From CAZGLR01 sp964526635 (GTDB taxonomy: Bacteria; Zixibacteria; MSB-5A5; GN15; JAAZOE01), in the NCBI GenBank assembly GCA_964526635.1, contig CAZGLR010000003.1, positions 10,021 to 74,020 of the forward strand: DNA of 64,000 bases, written 5' to 3'. The position numbers and the translations under genes were made by a program. Shown one piece after another: positions 7,283 through 17,068 of the stretch; position 1 is the stretch's first letter; each line of letters begins with the position of its first letter. A model generated the notes under the pieces. That model had not been told where the DNA came from, searched no databases, and was given only the letters and a program-made list of their open reading frames with translations.

Positions 7283-10038
7283 TCACTTCCGCGGACATAA
7301 AACGCCTGGGGAAAAAAACTGCCCTCGATCGGTTTATCGCAGTGCAATGCAATAACGACCCGGACGTACTGATCGGCTATATCAACACTGCACTAAACGA
7401 TTTGCTCAATACCGATCTGGCGGCGGCCAGGAAATTACTCCAGCCGATACAGCGCATTTTTGGTCACTTATCGGAAGACAATCTGGGCCGCCTTCGCGCT
7501 ATCGAGGCCCGGCTGGAGCATCGCTGTGGACGAAGCAAACAGGCGGTAAAAAAATATACCGAGGCAATAACGCATTTAACCCGTGTCCGCAACTACGATA
7601 GCGCCGCTCGGGCTAAAATCGGCCTTATGGATGCCTACATGTATCTGGGGCAATACACCGACGCCCTGGACGTCGGGAAAAAAGCCCTGATATATTTTCG
7701 GCGCAAAGACGATATTCGGGCCGCCCGGGTGATGACCAACATCGGCAATGTGTATCATCGGCTGGACCGCAATAATTTGGCCCTGCGGTACTACGAACGG
7801 GCACGACGGTGGTTTGAAAAGGACGGCGGCATTGCCCTGGCGATTGTCGATTACAATCGAGCCAATATATACGCCAATCTCAATCAACTCGATCGGGCTG
7901 AAAAGCTGTATCGCCAGGCGGCACAGTTGTACCGACAGCACAATCTCGATCTCGCCGCGGTCAAAGTCGAGTATTCGCTGGCCTATACCTATTTTCTCCA
8001 GGGAAAGTATAGTCATTCCCTGACTGTCTTTGAGCGCGTCCTTGAATCATTTTCGACTCTGGGTGATGACAATTCGGCCAATACCACCCGTCTTGACCTT
8101 GCCGAAATAAACAATCAGTTGAACCAGTACAGTATTGCAGCGTCGCTTGGCACTCAGGCCCTGGACCATTTTCGCAAAACCGGCTTGAGGTACGAAGAGG
8201 CCAAAACCTGCTTCTTTATGGCCGAGGCGATGATCGGCATGGGTGACGTCCGTGAAGTCAGCCATTACCTGCGCAAGGCCGGATCATTGTTCGATCGGGA
8301 ACGGAACACGCTCTGGCTGGGCATGATCGAACTGCTGCGATGCCGTCTTCAACTGCATCGGCGCCGTTTTGCGGAAGCCTTAAAGACAGCGACTCGTGCC
8401 CGCGCGTATTTCCATCAAAGCGGCGACAAACGGCGCGGGCGTGATGTGGATATCCTGAGGCTGCAGGCGGCGATCGCCGCGGGCGCCTCGCCGCAGACAA
8501 TAATTTCCGGCAAACGCCTCCTGAAGAAAAATCTGGTGGCTTCTCAACAGTATCGTGTCCTGGATGCACTGGGGCAGTATCATATGAAAAAACAGGATCC
8601 TGAAACTGCGTATGATTACTATTCACGGGCTGTTGATGTCATCGAGCACATGCTGTCGGAACTGGCTGTAGATGAAACTCAGTTTTTCTTCGCCGCCGAC
8701 AAATACGGCACATATCTCAATGCCACCGACTGCCTTCTGCGGCTGAATCGACCGCAGGATGCCTTTATGCAGCATTCCCGGGCACTGTCGATGTTGAACC
8801 AAAAAAAGTATTCATCGGGAATTATGCGCGATAAAATCCCCGGGCATCTGCTGGAAAAGCACGATCAGCTGAGAGCACGGCTCAAGCAGTTAAATCGCCC
8901 GCCGGATACAATGACACGCAGTCTGGCGACGGTTTCGCAACAACATGATCTTGAGCAGCAGTTGTGGGCGACTGAAAGACGGATGCGGGCGTATGTAATT
9001 CCGGAGATTGACAGGCCGGGACCAGGCGCATTGAAACTATCTGATTATGCGGCTTGTCTCGCCGACAACGATGCTCTGGTTACATTTATTGGTGATGAAA
9101 GCAAGCTCGGCGCGTTCATTGTCAGACCTTCAGGCATCAGATATGTTCACTTGCCGTCATCGTCTCCCCGCCTCCGGTCGATCGTACGGGAACTGCAGTT
9201 TCTCATGGAGAAAAGCGTCTATTCAGGAACGTCGGGAGCACAAACCCGGGCGGGGATCGACGGCTATCTGGCGCGGCTCAAGGACATTCTTATCGAACCG
9301 CTGGAGTTGGGTGATGATATCGAGCGGGTGATCTTTCTGGTCGATGGTATCTTTGCGCAATTGCCGTATTCGGCGATTTATGATGATTATCACGGCCGCT
9401 TGTGTCAAAGATTTACCATCAACCTGATCACCAATCCCCTTGATTTAAAAAATCACAGCGGGACGACGCTGCATTTGAATACGAAACGCTGGGCCGTCTT
9501 TGCGGCGTCATCGCCCGGATTGCCGATGGTTGAGTCAGAGGGAAACTCAATTGCCGGTCTCCATTCGCGTTCAGTACTGTTTTCGGGCGAACGAGCCACC
9601 TGCCGACAATTGCGGCAAGAACTGGGCGGCAATAATGGCGCTGTACATATTGCAGCTCACGCGTCGCGGGCCTCGGAAAATCCGTTGTTTTCGCGTATCT
9701 TATTAAACGATGGGCCGTTTTTCCCCTTCGACCTGTTCGAGGCCGGGGTAACAGCCGATGTGGTCAGTTTATCTGGTTGTCAGACTGCGGCTCCCGGTAT
9801 ATATTATGGTAACTCGTTTAGTCTGGCCAAAGTATTTTATCAGAGTGGAGCGCGCTTTGTCCTGGCGTCTCTCTGGTCCGTATCAGATAAACTGAGTTCA
9901 GCCTTTATGATCAGGTTCTATACAGCACTCAGTGAAGGTGGAGATGTCACCAGTGCATATACGGCGGCGATGAATGAAATTAGAATGCACAATTCCAATC
10001 CGGCCTGTTGGAGCCCCTATATACTCCTTGGTTTGTAG
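7279..10038 (+). CDS. TPR-CHAT protein: caspase-like cysteine protease with TPR array
   Basis: 919 residues, cytoplasmic by sequence. The N-terminal half (about 60-430) is a run of TPR-like helical hairpins (ALRYYERARRWFEKDGG, KYSHSLTVFERVLESF). A helical linker spans about 430-560, and the C-terminal third is a CHAT domain. CHAT proteases belong to the caspase/separase clan. The catalytic pair looks intact: His794 in VHIAAHA and Cys834 in LSGCQTA, followed by the conserved ASLWSV and ACWSPYILLG blocks. The start ATG overlaps the previous stop (ATGA). TPR-CHAT proteins are known as the protease of type III-E CRISPR (Craspase), where a cleaved protein controls a sigma factor. Here there is no CRISPR, but a sigma factor and a candidate antagonist lie directly upstream. 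Specific cleavage of the upstream protein is a hypothesis. Confidence 0.9.
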   Translation: MITSADIKRLGKKTALDRFIAVQCNNDPDVLIGYINTALNDLLNTDLAAARKLLQPIQRIFGHLSEDNLGRLRAIEARLEHRCGRSKQAVKKYTEAITHLTRVRNYDSAARAKIGLMDAYMYLGQYTDALDVGKKALIYFRRKDDIRAARVMTNIGNVYHRLDRNNLALRYYERARRWFEKDGGIALAIVDYNRANIYANLNQLDRAEKLYRQAAQLYRQHNLDLAAVKVEYSLAYTYFLQGKYSHSLTVFERVLESFSTLGDDNSANTTRLDLAEINNQLNQYSIAASLGTQALDHFRKTGLRYEEAKTCFFMAEAMIGMGDVREVSHYLRKAGSLFDRERNTLWLGMIELLRCRLQLHRRRFAEALKTATRARAYFHQSGDKRRGRDVDILRLQAAIAAGASPQTIISGKRLLKKNLVASQQYRVLDALGQYHMKKQDPETAYDYYSRAVDVIEHMLSELAVDETQFFFAADKYGTYLNATDCLLRLNRPQDAFMQHSRALSMLNQKKYSSGIMRDKIPGHLLEKHDQLRARLKQLNRPPDTMTRSLATVSQQHDLEQQLWATERRMRAYVIPEIDRPGPGALKLSDYAACLADNDALVTFIGDESKLGAFIVRPSGIRYVHLPSSSPRLRSIVRELQFLMEKSVYSGTSGAQTRAGIDGYLARLKDILIEPLELGDDIERVIFLVDGIFAQLPYSAIYDDYHGRLCQRFTINLITNPLDLKNHSGTTLHLNTKRWAVFAASSPGLPMVESEGNSIAGLHSRSVLFSGERATCRQLRQELGGNNGAVHIAAHASRASENPLFSRILLNDGPFFPFDLFEAGVTADVVSLSGCQTAAPGIYYGNSFSLAKVFYQSGARFVLASLWSVSDKLSSAFMIRFYTALSEGGDVTSAYTAAMNEIRMHNSNPACWSPYILLGL

Positions 10039-10058
10039 GTAATGCGAGGTGTATCACT

Positions 10059-11492
10059 ATGACTACCAAATTTAATATTCTCATTTTTGTCGTGGTGGCT
10101 GCATGTGTTGTGAACACAGCAGGCTTCGCGCGAGAAAATCCTGTAACGGGACAAGCCATCGCGCGGCTGATTGCATCGTCAGATCCTGACAGCCTCGAGG
10201 GAACACTCGACGAATTCGGAGCCGAATTTGTCGACAGTATTGTCACGGAAAATTTCTACCTGATTGATTTCCCGCCCGAAGTCCCGATCGAACAGATCCT
10301 CCAGGCATTGCAGAACAACCCGCATGTCGATTTTGCCGAACCCAATTTTGAGTTGGAATTGCCGGAAACTTTCCAGATCAGTATTTCGTTTCCCGACGAC
10401 AATCCCCCGCCCCATGTCTCGGGCATCAGTCCGCCGGAATTTTACGGACAGCCGGCAATGTACTCGATAGGCGTGGATTCGGCACAATTGCTGTCAGAGG
10501 GCAGCGGCATGCATGTGGCAATAATTGATAATGGCCTTGATTTTTCACATCCGCTATTCGCTGGCGCCCTGGGCGGTCCCGGCTTCGATTATCTGGATAA
10601 TGATGACAATGCCGGTGAGGACACCGGCGCAGTCTATGGTCATGGCACATTTGTTGCCGGGTTGACCGTCCTGACCGCTCCCGGCTGCCAGATTACGCCC
10701 CTGCGGGCATTCAATGGCGACGGGTACGGCACCAGCTTTGCCGTGGCACAATCGATTATCCATGCGATTGACCACGGTATGGATATTATAAACATGAGTT
10801 TCGGGCTTTTCGAATACAGCCAGATGATCGCGGCAACCTGCAGCAGCGCGGTCGATGCCGGAATTATTCTGGTGGCGGCGGCCGGCAACGGCGGCTCCGA
10901 TCAGCCGGCCTATCCGGCAGCGCTGCCTGGCGTTATAGCAGTATCGGCGGTTGATACGACTGAATTGCTGGCGGCTTTTTCAAACTACGGCGATCATATC
11001 GACATATGCGCACCGGGGGTTGATCTTTACAGTGCTCTGGCCGGTGAATTCGAATGGGGTACCTGGAGCGGGACGTCGTTTGCAGCCCCTATCGTCAGCG
11101 GCGTTTGTGCTCTGGCCCAGGCGGTTAATGGCAGCTTTTCGCCCTATGAGATGGAAGCACATCTTCGGCAAACAGCGTCGATAGATCTGGCCTGGGGGAC
11201 GATTGACCCGCCGAGTACATTTTATGGCCATGGTTTACTGGACGCCTATTCAGCGACTTTGAACGCTTCAAATACTGTCACCCAGACCGATTGTGGCGAC
11301 ATCAACGGCGACGAACAGGTCAACACCGGCGATGTGATCTTCCTTATTTCTCATATATTCGGAGGTGGTCCGGGACCGGAGCCCCCGGCACAGGGCGATG
11401 TCAACTGTGATTTGATGCTCAACGTCAGTGATCCGGTGCATCTGATCGGATATATTTTCAGGGGTGGTCCCGATCCGTGTTGTGCTGAATAA
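10059..11492 (+). CDS. Secreted S8 subtilase with prodomain and dockerin-like tail
   Basis: Serine endopeptidase of the subtilisin family, 477 residues. The start at 10059 is preceded by GAGG and gives a clean signal peptide (NILIFVVVAACVVNTAGFA). Residues 30-100 look like a fervidolysin-type propeptide (IEQILQALQNNPHVDFAEPN). The triad is complete: Asp157 (AIIDNGLD), His195 (YGHGTFVAG) and Ser340 (WSGTSFAAP), with oxyanion Asn277 (AAAGNG). After about residue 425 come two dockerin-like Ca-binding repeats (CGDINGDEQVNTGD, GDVNCDLMLNVSD), each followed by an FxGGP turn. It lies 20 bases after the CHAT stop and before a strong terminator, so it closes the sigma-CHAT operon. The pairing of an internal and an exported protease is unusual. 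What the tail anchors to is unknown; no cohesin is visible. Confidence 0.92.
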   Translation: MTTKFNILIFVVVAACVVNTAGFARENPVTGQAIARLIASSDPDSLEGTLDEFGAEFVDSIVTENFYLIDFPPEVPIEQILQALQNNPHVDFAEPNFELELPETFQISISFPDDNPPPHVSGISPPEFYGQPAMYSIGVDSAQLLSEGSGMHVAIIDNGLDFSHPLFAGALGGPGFDYLDNDDNAGEDTGAVYGHGTFVAGLTVLTAPGCQITPLRAFNGDGYGTSFAVAQSIIHAIDHGMDIINMSFGLFEYSQMIAATCSSAVDAGIILVAAAGNGGSDQPAYPAALPGVIAVSAVDTTELLAAFSNYGDHIDICAPGVDLYSALAGEFEWGTWSGTSFAAPIVSGVCALAQAVNGSFSPYEMEAHLRQTASIDLAWGTIDPPSTFYGHGLLDAYSATLNASNTVTQTDCGDINGDEQVNTGDVIFLISHIFGGGPGPEPPAQGDVNCDLMLNVSDPVHLIGYIFRGGPDPCCAE

Positions 11493-11584
11493 ATCCACCT
11501 GCCGTAAATAAATGGTATTTTAGGGGCATTTTTTAGACACCATTCTGTGGATTGCCATTACGTGGCACTCTCTGACTATTAAGT

Positions 11585-11617
11585 GAGAGGCGAGATTTTT
11601 TCTCGTCTCTTTTTTTT
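11585..11617 (+). terminator. Intrinsic terminator after the sigma-CHAT-subtilase operon
   Basis: A 9-bp stem AGAGGCGAG/CTCGTCTCT (one G-U pair) with a T-rich 7-base loop is followed by seven T residues. It lies about 90 bases after the subtilase stop. Confidence 0.88.
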
Positions 11618-11871
11618 GTCTGTGCCAAGCCGGCTTACGGAGGCTATTGATCAGACTTAGGCATAAAACTCTCAAGAAATTAGGATTTTGGGTATTTTTT
11701 CCGGTTGTCCCTCACACCTGTATATGATTGTACACCTTATTAGTACATTACCGCACATAAGATGACCGGGCCATCCTGGACCTGACCGGCCCGGTCATCA
11801 CAAGAAAACTATGAAACTAAAATATAACAGACACCTGGAACATTCAGTCTCTCAAACATAGGAGGATTAAC

Positions 11872-12333
11872 ATGAAAAGGCTGTTAGCCTTAATTGCCAT
11901 GCTCGGACTTCTGGCGGCTCCCGTTTTCGCCGATGATTGTATTGAAATCGATTTTGAGGCGGAACCCGATATTAACGTCGGCGTTGTTTACTTCTTTTTC
12001 GGTGAAGTCATCAATTGCAGCGATGAAGCCGGTGAAGTGTTTTTCTCGCTGACGCTTGAATTCGAAGGCATGAGCTATGATCTGCCGGAGTTCAGCGTTT
12101 ATATGGGTGCGGGTGAAACCGTCAGCCGATCGTTCCCATTTGTCATCCCCCCGATTTTCCCGGAGGGTGAAGTCACCATCACCGTTACTGCCACCAAGGG
12201 TGAGGCCACTGACACCGAGACGATTTATCTCACCGTCGTGCACCCGAATAGCGGCGACGCCATACCCCGCAAGGGTGACATTCCCAACCGGCTGGAAAGC
12301 GAAACTGCCACAAGTAACGCCGGCAGCAAGTAA
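11872..12333 (+). CDS. Small exported beta-rich protein, unknown function
   Basis: 153 residues; a near-perfect ribosome-binding site (AGGAGG) lies 7 bases before the ATG. A signal peptide (MKRLLALIAMLGLLAAPVFA) is followed by a single Ig-like or CARDB-like beta-sandwich of about 100 residues with alternating hydrophobic strands (VFFSLTLEFEGMSYDLPE, GEVTITVTATKG) and two Cys that may form a disulfide. The final 25 residues are polar and disordered. It stands alone between two terminators (11585 and 12371), so it probably has its own promoter in 11618-11871. The strong ribosome-binding site suggests high expression, perhaps as a structural or surface protein. I do not recognise the family. Confidence 0.8.
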   Translation: MKRLLALIAMLGLLAAPVFADDCIEIDFEAEPDINVGVVYFFFGEVINCSDEAGEVFFSLTLEFEGMSYDLPEFSVYMGAGETVSRSFPFVIPPIFPEGEVTITVTATKGEATDTETIYLTVVHPNSGDAIPRKGDIPNRLESETATSNAGSK

Positions 12334-12370
12334 ACGATACTAACCGTATTTTCTCTCGTGCTTATGCAGA

Positions 12371-12408
12371 AACGGGACAGACGCCTCTCCGGCGTTGTCC
12401 CGTTTTTA
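12371..12408 (+). terminator. Intrinsic terminator after 12333
   Basis: A stem of AACGGGACA plus ACGCC pairs with GGCGT plus TGTCCCGTT around a TCTCC loop (one bulged G), followed by a T-run. It lies between the small exported protein and the FG-GAP protein. Confidence 0.85.
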
Positions 12409-12427
12409 AACGTATCCGGAGCATCTC

Positions 12428-14776
12428 ATGAAACAATATTATGCCCTACTGACGCTTTGTGTTTGTGTACTGGCCGGCCTGTGCCCGGCACTGGATCTTC
12501 AGTTTACCGTTTCCGGCGAAGCTCCCGGTGATCAGCTCGGCGATGCTGTCACGGCAGTTGATTTCAATGGCGACGGATACGATGATATCGTCATCGGCGC
12601 GCCCGCTTCGGATGCCAATGGAACCTCTTCGGGTAAAGTATATCTCTATCTCGGCGGCCCCGGCGCTGATGATATCGCGGATTTTGAATTCGTAGGTCCC
12701 GATGGCTCGTTTTTCGGCGCGGCTATTGCCGCCGCCGGTGATTTCAATAATGACACCTATCCCGATTTAATCATCGGCGCACCATATTATTCGGCCATCG
12801 CCACCCGGGCGGGGGCTGCCTTTATTTACTTCGGAGGACCATCGGCTGATACCACGGCCGACCTGGTGTTATTTGGCGGAACCAGTCTGGATTATTATGG
12901 TACAGCCGTAGCCGGTGGATTTGACTTCAATGGCGACACTATTGATGATATCGCAATAGGTGCATATAAAGCCGAATATGATACTCTTGACGATGCCGGA
13001 CTGGTAGCGGTGCACCTGGGTTCGGCGGCGGTTGACACGGTCGCGGATATTATCCTGACCGGCGGCGCCGATGGCGAACGCTTTGGCTTTGCCCTGACCG
13101 GCGGCAATTTCAATGGTGACGCCTTTGATGATATCGCAGTCGGTGCCTACAGTTATGACGACTGGACTATAAACCTGGGACGGGTATATCTATTCAACGG
13201 CGGTGCGACACCTGATTCAATCTATGATTTTGCTGTTGGTGGCGAAGCCCAGGGATCCAGTTTCGGATATAGCGTAGCTGCTGGCGACGTCAATAATGAT
13301 ACCTATGATGATCTTCTTGTCGGTGCTCAGGCGTTTATCATCGGCCAGGCGGCGGCCGGCAAAATATATTTGTTTGAGGGCAGTGTGTCTATGGACACTC
13401 TTGCCGATTTTTCCTATACCCGAGGCATCGCCGATCCGGATAATCTCGGTTTCGATGTATCTACCGGAGTTGATATTACCGGTGACGCTATTGATGATTT
13501 CTGGGCGGGGTACCCGGGCGGCGACGGCGGTATCCTGTTTGAGAGCAGCAGTTACGTCATCGATACCACCCTCGGCGGATCATCGGGCGAAAATTTTGGC
13601 CACGCCGCCGGGCTGGCCAGGGGCTTTTTTGGCAATCAAAAACAGGCCGTAGCAGTCGGTGCCCACGCCTATGATAGTTTCCGCGGCCGCACCTATTTTT
13701 ATCTTCGGGATAACTCCAGTGGCGCCAATCAGCCGCCGGTACTGGATCCGATTGGACCACAAGAGGTTGTCGAAGGAAACACTTTAGACTTCACAGTAAC
13801 TGCCTCGGATCCCGACGGCGCCGATCCGGCACTGTCGGCCTCACTGCCACTGCCCGATGGCGCTTTTTTTAACGAAGCCACCGGTATCTTCGACTGGACC
13901 CCGGATACCACTCAGGCCGGCATATATAATGTTACGTTTTTTGCCGACGACGGTATCGACCGAGATTCAGAAATCGTCACCATAACTGTCATAAATTATA
14001 CCGGCGAAAACCTTCCCCCGGTCCTTGACCCGATTGGTCCCAAAGCGATCGCTGAGTTATTGCATTTAAGTTTTACTGTCACAGCCTCGGATCCCGATGG
14101 CCCGACTCCGGCACTTTCTACCTCCCTCCCGCTGCCCGATGGCGCCACCTTCAATACCGGCAGCGGCGTATTCAGCTGGATCCCCGATACTACGCAGGCC
14201 GGCGTCTATGAAGTGACGTTTTATGCCGATGATGGCCAGGTCAAAGATTCTGAAATAGTGACGATTACTGTCACCAATAATACCAACATACCGCCGGAGC
14301 TAAATCCGATTGGCGGTAAAACCATTGACGTCGACAGTACCTTAAATTTTGACGTGACGGCCTCTGACCCCGACGGTCCTACCCCGATGATTTTTGCCTC
14401 GACCCTGCCCGCTGGGGCGACTTTATCGAGCAATGGCGATGGCTCGCGGACATTTAACTGGATACCTGACTCGACACAAGCGGGATCACATAGTGTGACG
14501 TTTTACGCCTTCGATGGTCAGCTTACTGATAGCGAGCTGGTGGTAATTCAGGTGATTGGTCCGATAGTGTGTGGCGATGCCAACAGCGACTACACGGTCA
14601 ATGTCGGCGATCCGGTATTTCTGATCAATTATGTTTTCAAGGGCGGGCCGGCAGCGGTACCCTTGTGTCGGTCGGATGCTAATGGCGACACGTTTGTAAA
14701 CGTCGGCGATGCGGTGGCATTGATCAATTTTGTCTTCTCTGGTGGCCCGGCCCCGGTGGAACCGTGTTGTCCATAG
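12428..14776 (+). CDS. Exported FG-GAP propeller / Ig-like / dockerin-tailed protein
   Basis: 782 residues with a signal peptide (ALLTLCVCVLAGLCPA). Residues 25-430 hold about seven FG-GAP repeats of the integrin-alpha type, each with a DFNGDGYDDIVIGAP-like Ca-binding loop (variants NNDTYPDLIIGAP, NGDAFDDIAVGAY). Three about 95-residue He_PIG/cadherin-like Ig domains follow (starting near 433, 527 and 620), each opening PPxLxPIG and containing TASDPDG. The C-terminus (714-782) carries two dockerin-like repeats (CGDANSDYTVNVGD, SDANGDTFVNVGD) and ends in a Cys pair. The whole is an extracellular, Ca-dependent adhesion or scaffold protein. The Ig units are similar enough at DNA level to suggest internal duplication. 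No enzyme motif is visible. Start: GGAG 6 bases before the ATG. Confidence 0.88.
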   Translation: MKQYYALLTLCVCVLAGLCPALDLQFTVSGEAPGDQLGDAVTAVDFNGDGYDDIVIGAPASDANGTSSGKVYLYLGGPGADDIADFEFVGPDGSFFGAAIAAAGDFNNDTYPDLIIGAPYYSAIATRAGAAFIYFGGPSADTTADLVLFGGTSLDYYGTAVAGGFDFNGDTIDDIAIGAYKAEYDTLDDAGLVAVHLGSAAVDTVADIILTGGADGERFGFALTGGNFNGDAFDDIAVGAYSYDDWTINLGRVYLFNGGATPDSIYDFAVGGEAQGSSFGYSVAAGDVNNDTYDDLLVGAQAFIIGQAAAGKIYLFEGSVSMDTLADFSYTRGIADPDNLGFDVSTGVDITGDAIDDFWAGYPGGDGGILFESSSYVIDTTLGGSSGENFGHAAGLARGFFGNQKQAVAVGAHAYDSFRGRTYFYLRDNSSGANQPPVLDPIGPQEVVEGNTLDFTVTASDPDGADPALSASLPLPDGAFFNEATGIFDWTPDTTQAGIYNVTFFADDGIDRDSEIVTITVINYTGENLPPVLDPIGPKAIAELLHLSFTVTASDPDGPTPALSTSLPLPDGATFNTGSGVFSWIPDTTQAGVYEVTFYADDGQVKDSEIVTITVTNNTNIPPELNPIGGKTIDVDSTLNFDVTASDPDGPTPMIFASTLPAGATLSSNGDGSRTFNWIPDSTQAGSHSVTFYAFDGQLTDSELVVIQVIGPIVCGDANSDYTVNVGDPVFLINYVFKGGPAAVPLCRSDANGDTFVNVGDAVALINFVFSGGPAPVEPCCP

Positions 14777-15115
14777 TGTAGTGATCATTCTCGTTTTAGT
14801 TTAATTGTTAGTGGCTGACAGCCTCCGGGGTGTCATGCGATAATTCTTTCACCTTTTTTAATAATTCTGAATTATCAGGTATTTTTTTCATTCGTATTTC
14901 GCACCCTATATATGACAAGGGGGAGAAGACACTGCCATATTGTAGGGGTTTCGATGATTCTGTGCCTTCGCCGCTATACAACTCGGCTCGCTCGCACATA
15001 TAAAAGCATGTATTTATCACATCTGAATGACATGATCGTCCCCCCATAATTGTCATCAGGTGCGCACAAACCCACTGACTTACTACCTTTTTCAGTTTTT
15101 CATAGGAGATACAGT
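14777..15115. other. Intergenic region, no gene seen
   Basis: About 340 bases between two plus-strand exported-protein genes. A minus-strand ORF here has no family resemblance. It presumably carries the promoter of the 15116 gene. Confidence 0.45.
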
Positions 15116-16996
15116 ATGAAGAAGCATAATTCCGTCTCACGTATCATTCTTTACAGCCTATTAGCTCTGGCCCTTACCGCCTCGATCAGTCTATGGGTCG
15201 GCTGTAGTGAAGAAAGCGGTATTGCCGATGTATCCAGCCAGTCCAATCAACTGACCCTGCTCAACGAGGAAAATCCCCGGGTGCAGGCGGTCACACGCAT
15301 TCAGGATTTGTCGACCGAAGCATTATTCTCACATCCCGACGTGGTTGGAACCGGGACAGGTCTTGACGACAACGGCAACCCCACAGTAGTCGTTTATACG
15401 ACCGAGGAGGTCACCCAGTACGGAAGCATGAGTGTCGAGCAGCTGCAAACCTCCAAAGCTCTGGGTGCGATTCCCGAATCGATTGAAGGACTGCCGGTGA
15501 AAGTGAAAGTGACCGGCAAATTTGTCGTTTACGCCGATCCCACGGCCCGCTTCAGCCGACCGGTACCGATTGGCGTGTCAACCGGCCATCCTGATATCAC
15601 CGCCGGCACAATCGGCTGCCGCGTAATTGACGGTTCAGGCAATGTCTATGCCCTGAGTAATAATCATGTCTATGCCAATATCAACTCCGCCAGCATCGGC
15701 GACAATGTACTCCAGCCCGGTCCGACCGACGGGGGTACCGATCCGGCGGATGCTATTGGCACGCTCTATGATTATGAGTATATCGAAATGGGGGGGGCGT
15801 ACAACTACATCGACGCCGCTATTGCCGCAGTAACAACTTCAACGGTTGGCTATTCGACGCCATCGGGCGATGGCTACGGCACACCCAGTTCGTCTATCAA
15901 GTCGGCCACCATTGGCATGAAAGTCCAGAAGTATGGCCGTACCACCGGCTGGACTTTCGGCGAAGTAGCCGAATTAAACGTGACGGTCAATGTCTGCTAT
16001 GTGCCGCGCGGTCCATTCAGCTGCGCCGAGTACGCAACCATGACTGATCAGATCGGTATCACCCCGGGAACATTCAGTGCCGGTGGTGACTCCGGATCTC
16101 TTATCGTTACTGATGATGGAAATAAGAACCCGGTGGGGCTTCTTTTTGCGGGTAGCTCGGATCGCACTCTGGCAAATCGTATTGATCTGGTTCTGAACCG
16201 CTTTAATGTGACAGTCGATGATGGCAGTGGCGGCGGACCGACCAACAATCCGCCGACAGCCGACTTCACCTATACAACTTCGGAGTTGACGGCGTATTTC
16301 ACTGATCAGAGCACCGATTCCGACGGCAGTATCGCGTCCTGGAATTGGAACTTCGGTGATGGCTCAACCTCGACCGCCCAGAATCCGTCGCACACCTATG
16401 GTACCGATGGTACCTATACGGTTTCGCTGACGGTTACTGATAACGACGGTGCGACCGATAACACCTCACAAAGTGTGACTGTCTCCGGCAGCACCACCAA
16501 TAATCCGCCGACAGCCGACTTCACCTACACGACTTCGGATCTGACGGCGTATTTCACTGATCAGAGTACTGATTCCGACGGCAGTATCGCGTCCTGGAAT
16601 TGGAACTTCGGTGATGGCTCTTCATCAACCGCACAGAATCCGTCGCATGCCTATGGTACCGATGGCACCTATACGGTTTCGTTGACAGTTACTGATAACG
16701 ACGGTGCGACTGATAATACCTCGCAGAGTGTGACTGTCTCCAGCGGCGGCACCGGCGGTATTACCCTCTCGGTGGTTGGCTATAAGGTTCGCGGTGTCAA
16801 GCATGCTGATCTCACCTGGAGCGGTGCTGACGGAACCGATGTGGAAATCTATCGCGATGGCACATTGATTGCGACGACGACCAATGATGGTTCCTACACC
16901 GACAATTCCGGTCAGCGTGGTGGCGGATCGTTCACCTACAAAGTATGTGAAATCGGCGGTTCGGTCTGTTCGAATCAGGTAACGGTGACTTATTAA
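15116..16996 (+). CDS. Trypsin-like serine protease-fold exported protein with two PKD domains
   Basis: 626 residues from the ATG at 15116 (GGAGA upstream; the frame is open further upstream but without a good start). A hydrophobic leader ends in SLWVGCSEES; the Cys may be lipidated, though the lipobox is imperfect. Residues about 60-140 form a small domain with VVGTGTGLDDNGNPTVVVY, IPESIEGLPV and TGKF, the same family as the 73-residue gene at 17083. A chymotrypsin-like domain follows with candidate triad His184 (LSNNHVYA), Asp233 (NYIDAAIA) and Ser326 (GGDSGSL). Two nearly identical PKD domains (FGDGSTSTAQNPSHTYG) and a C-terminal fibronectin-III-like domain complete it. It probably acts at the cell surface. 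Whether it is an active peptidase is likely but unproven. Confidence 0.85.
   Translation: MKKHNSVSRIILYSLLALALTASISLWVGCSEESGIADVSSQSNQLTLLNEENPRVQAVTRIQDLSTEALFSHPDVVGTGTGLDDNGNPTVVVYTTEEVTQYGSMSVEQLQTSKALGAIPESIEGLPVKVKVTGKFVVYADPTARFSRPVPIGVSTGHPDITAGTIGCRVIDGSGNVYALSNNHVYANINSASIGDNVLQPGPTDGGTDPADAIGTLYDYEYIEMGGAYNYIDAAIAAVTTSTVGYSTPSGDGYGTPSSSIKSATIGMKVQKYGRTTGWTFGEVAELNVTVNVCYVPRGPFSCAEYATMTDQIGITPGTFSAGGDSGSLIVTDDGNKNPVGLLFAGSSDRTLANRIDLVLNRFNVTVDDGSGGGPTNNPPTADFTYTTSELTAYFTDQSTDSDGSIASWNWNFGDGSTSTAQNPSHTYGTDGTYTVSLTVTDNDGATDNTSQSVTVSGSTTNNPPTADFTYTTSDLTAYFTDQSTDSDGSIASWNWNFGDGSSSTAQNPSHAYGTDGTYTVSLTVTDNDGATDNTSQSVTVSSGGTGGITLSVVGYKVRGVKHADLTWSGADGTDVEIYRDGTLIATTTNDGSYTDNSGQRGGGSFTYKVCEIGGSVCSNQVTVTY
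16244..16742 (+). repeat. Tandem PKD-domain duplication, 255-bp period
   Basis: Two consecutive copies of the PKD-coding segment (from the AATCCGCCGACAGCC string at about 16247 and again 255 bases later) are nearly identical in DNA, including synonymous positions. This indicates recent duplication or gene conversion. Confidence 0.85.
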
Positions 16997-17033
16997 CCGG
17001 AATCTGAAGTCCAAAAGTACTTTTTGATAGATT

Positions 17034-17068
17034 CACGAGCCCCTATATTGTGGGGGCTCGTGTTTTTT
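17034..17068 (+). terminator. Intrinsic terminator after the protease/PKD gene
   Basis: A 10-bp GC-rich stem CACGAGCCCC/GGGGCTCGTG with a 9-base AT-rich loop is followed by TTTTTT. It lies only 14 bases before the ATG of the next small gene. Confidence 0.9.

Noticed and set aside
6080..11492. Type III-E CRISPR (Craspase) locus
   Set aside because: The TPR-CHAT protein recalls Craspase, but no gRAMP effector, no cas1/cas2 and no repeat-spacer array are found in the window.
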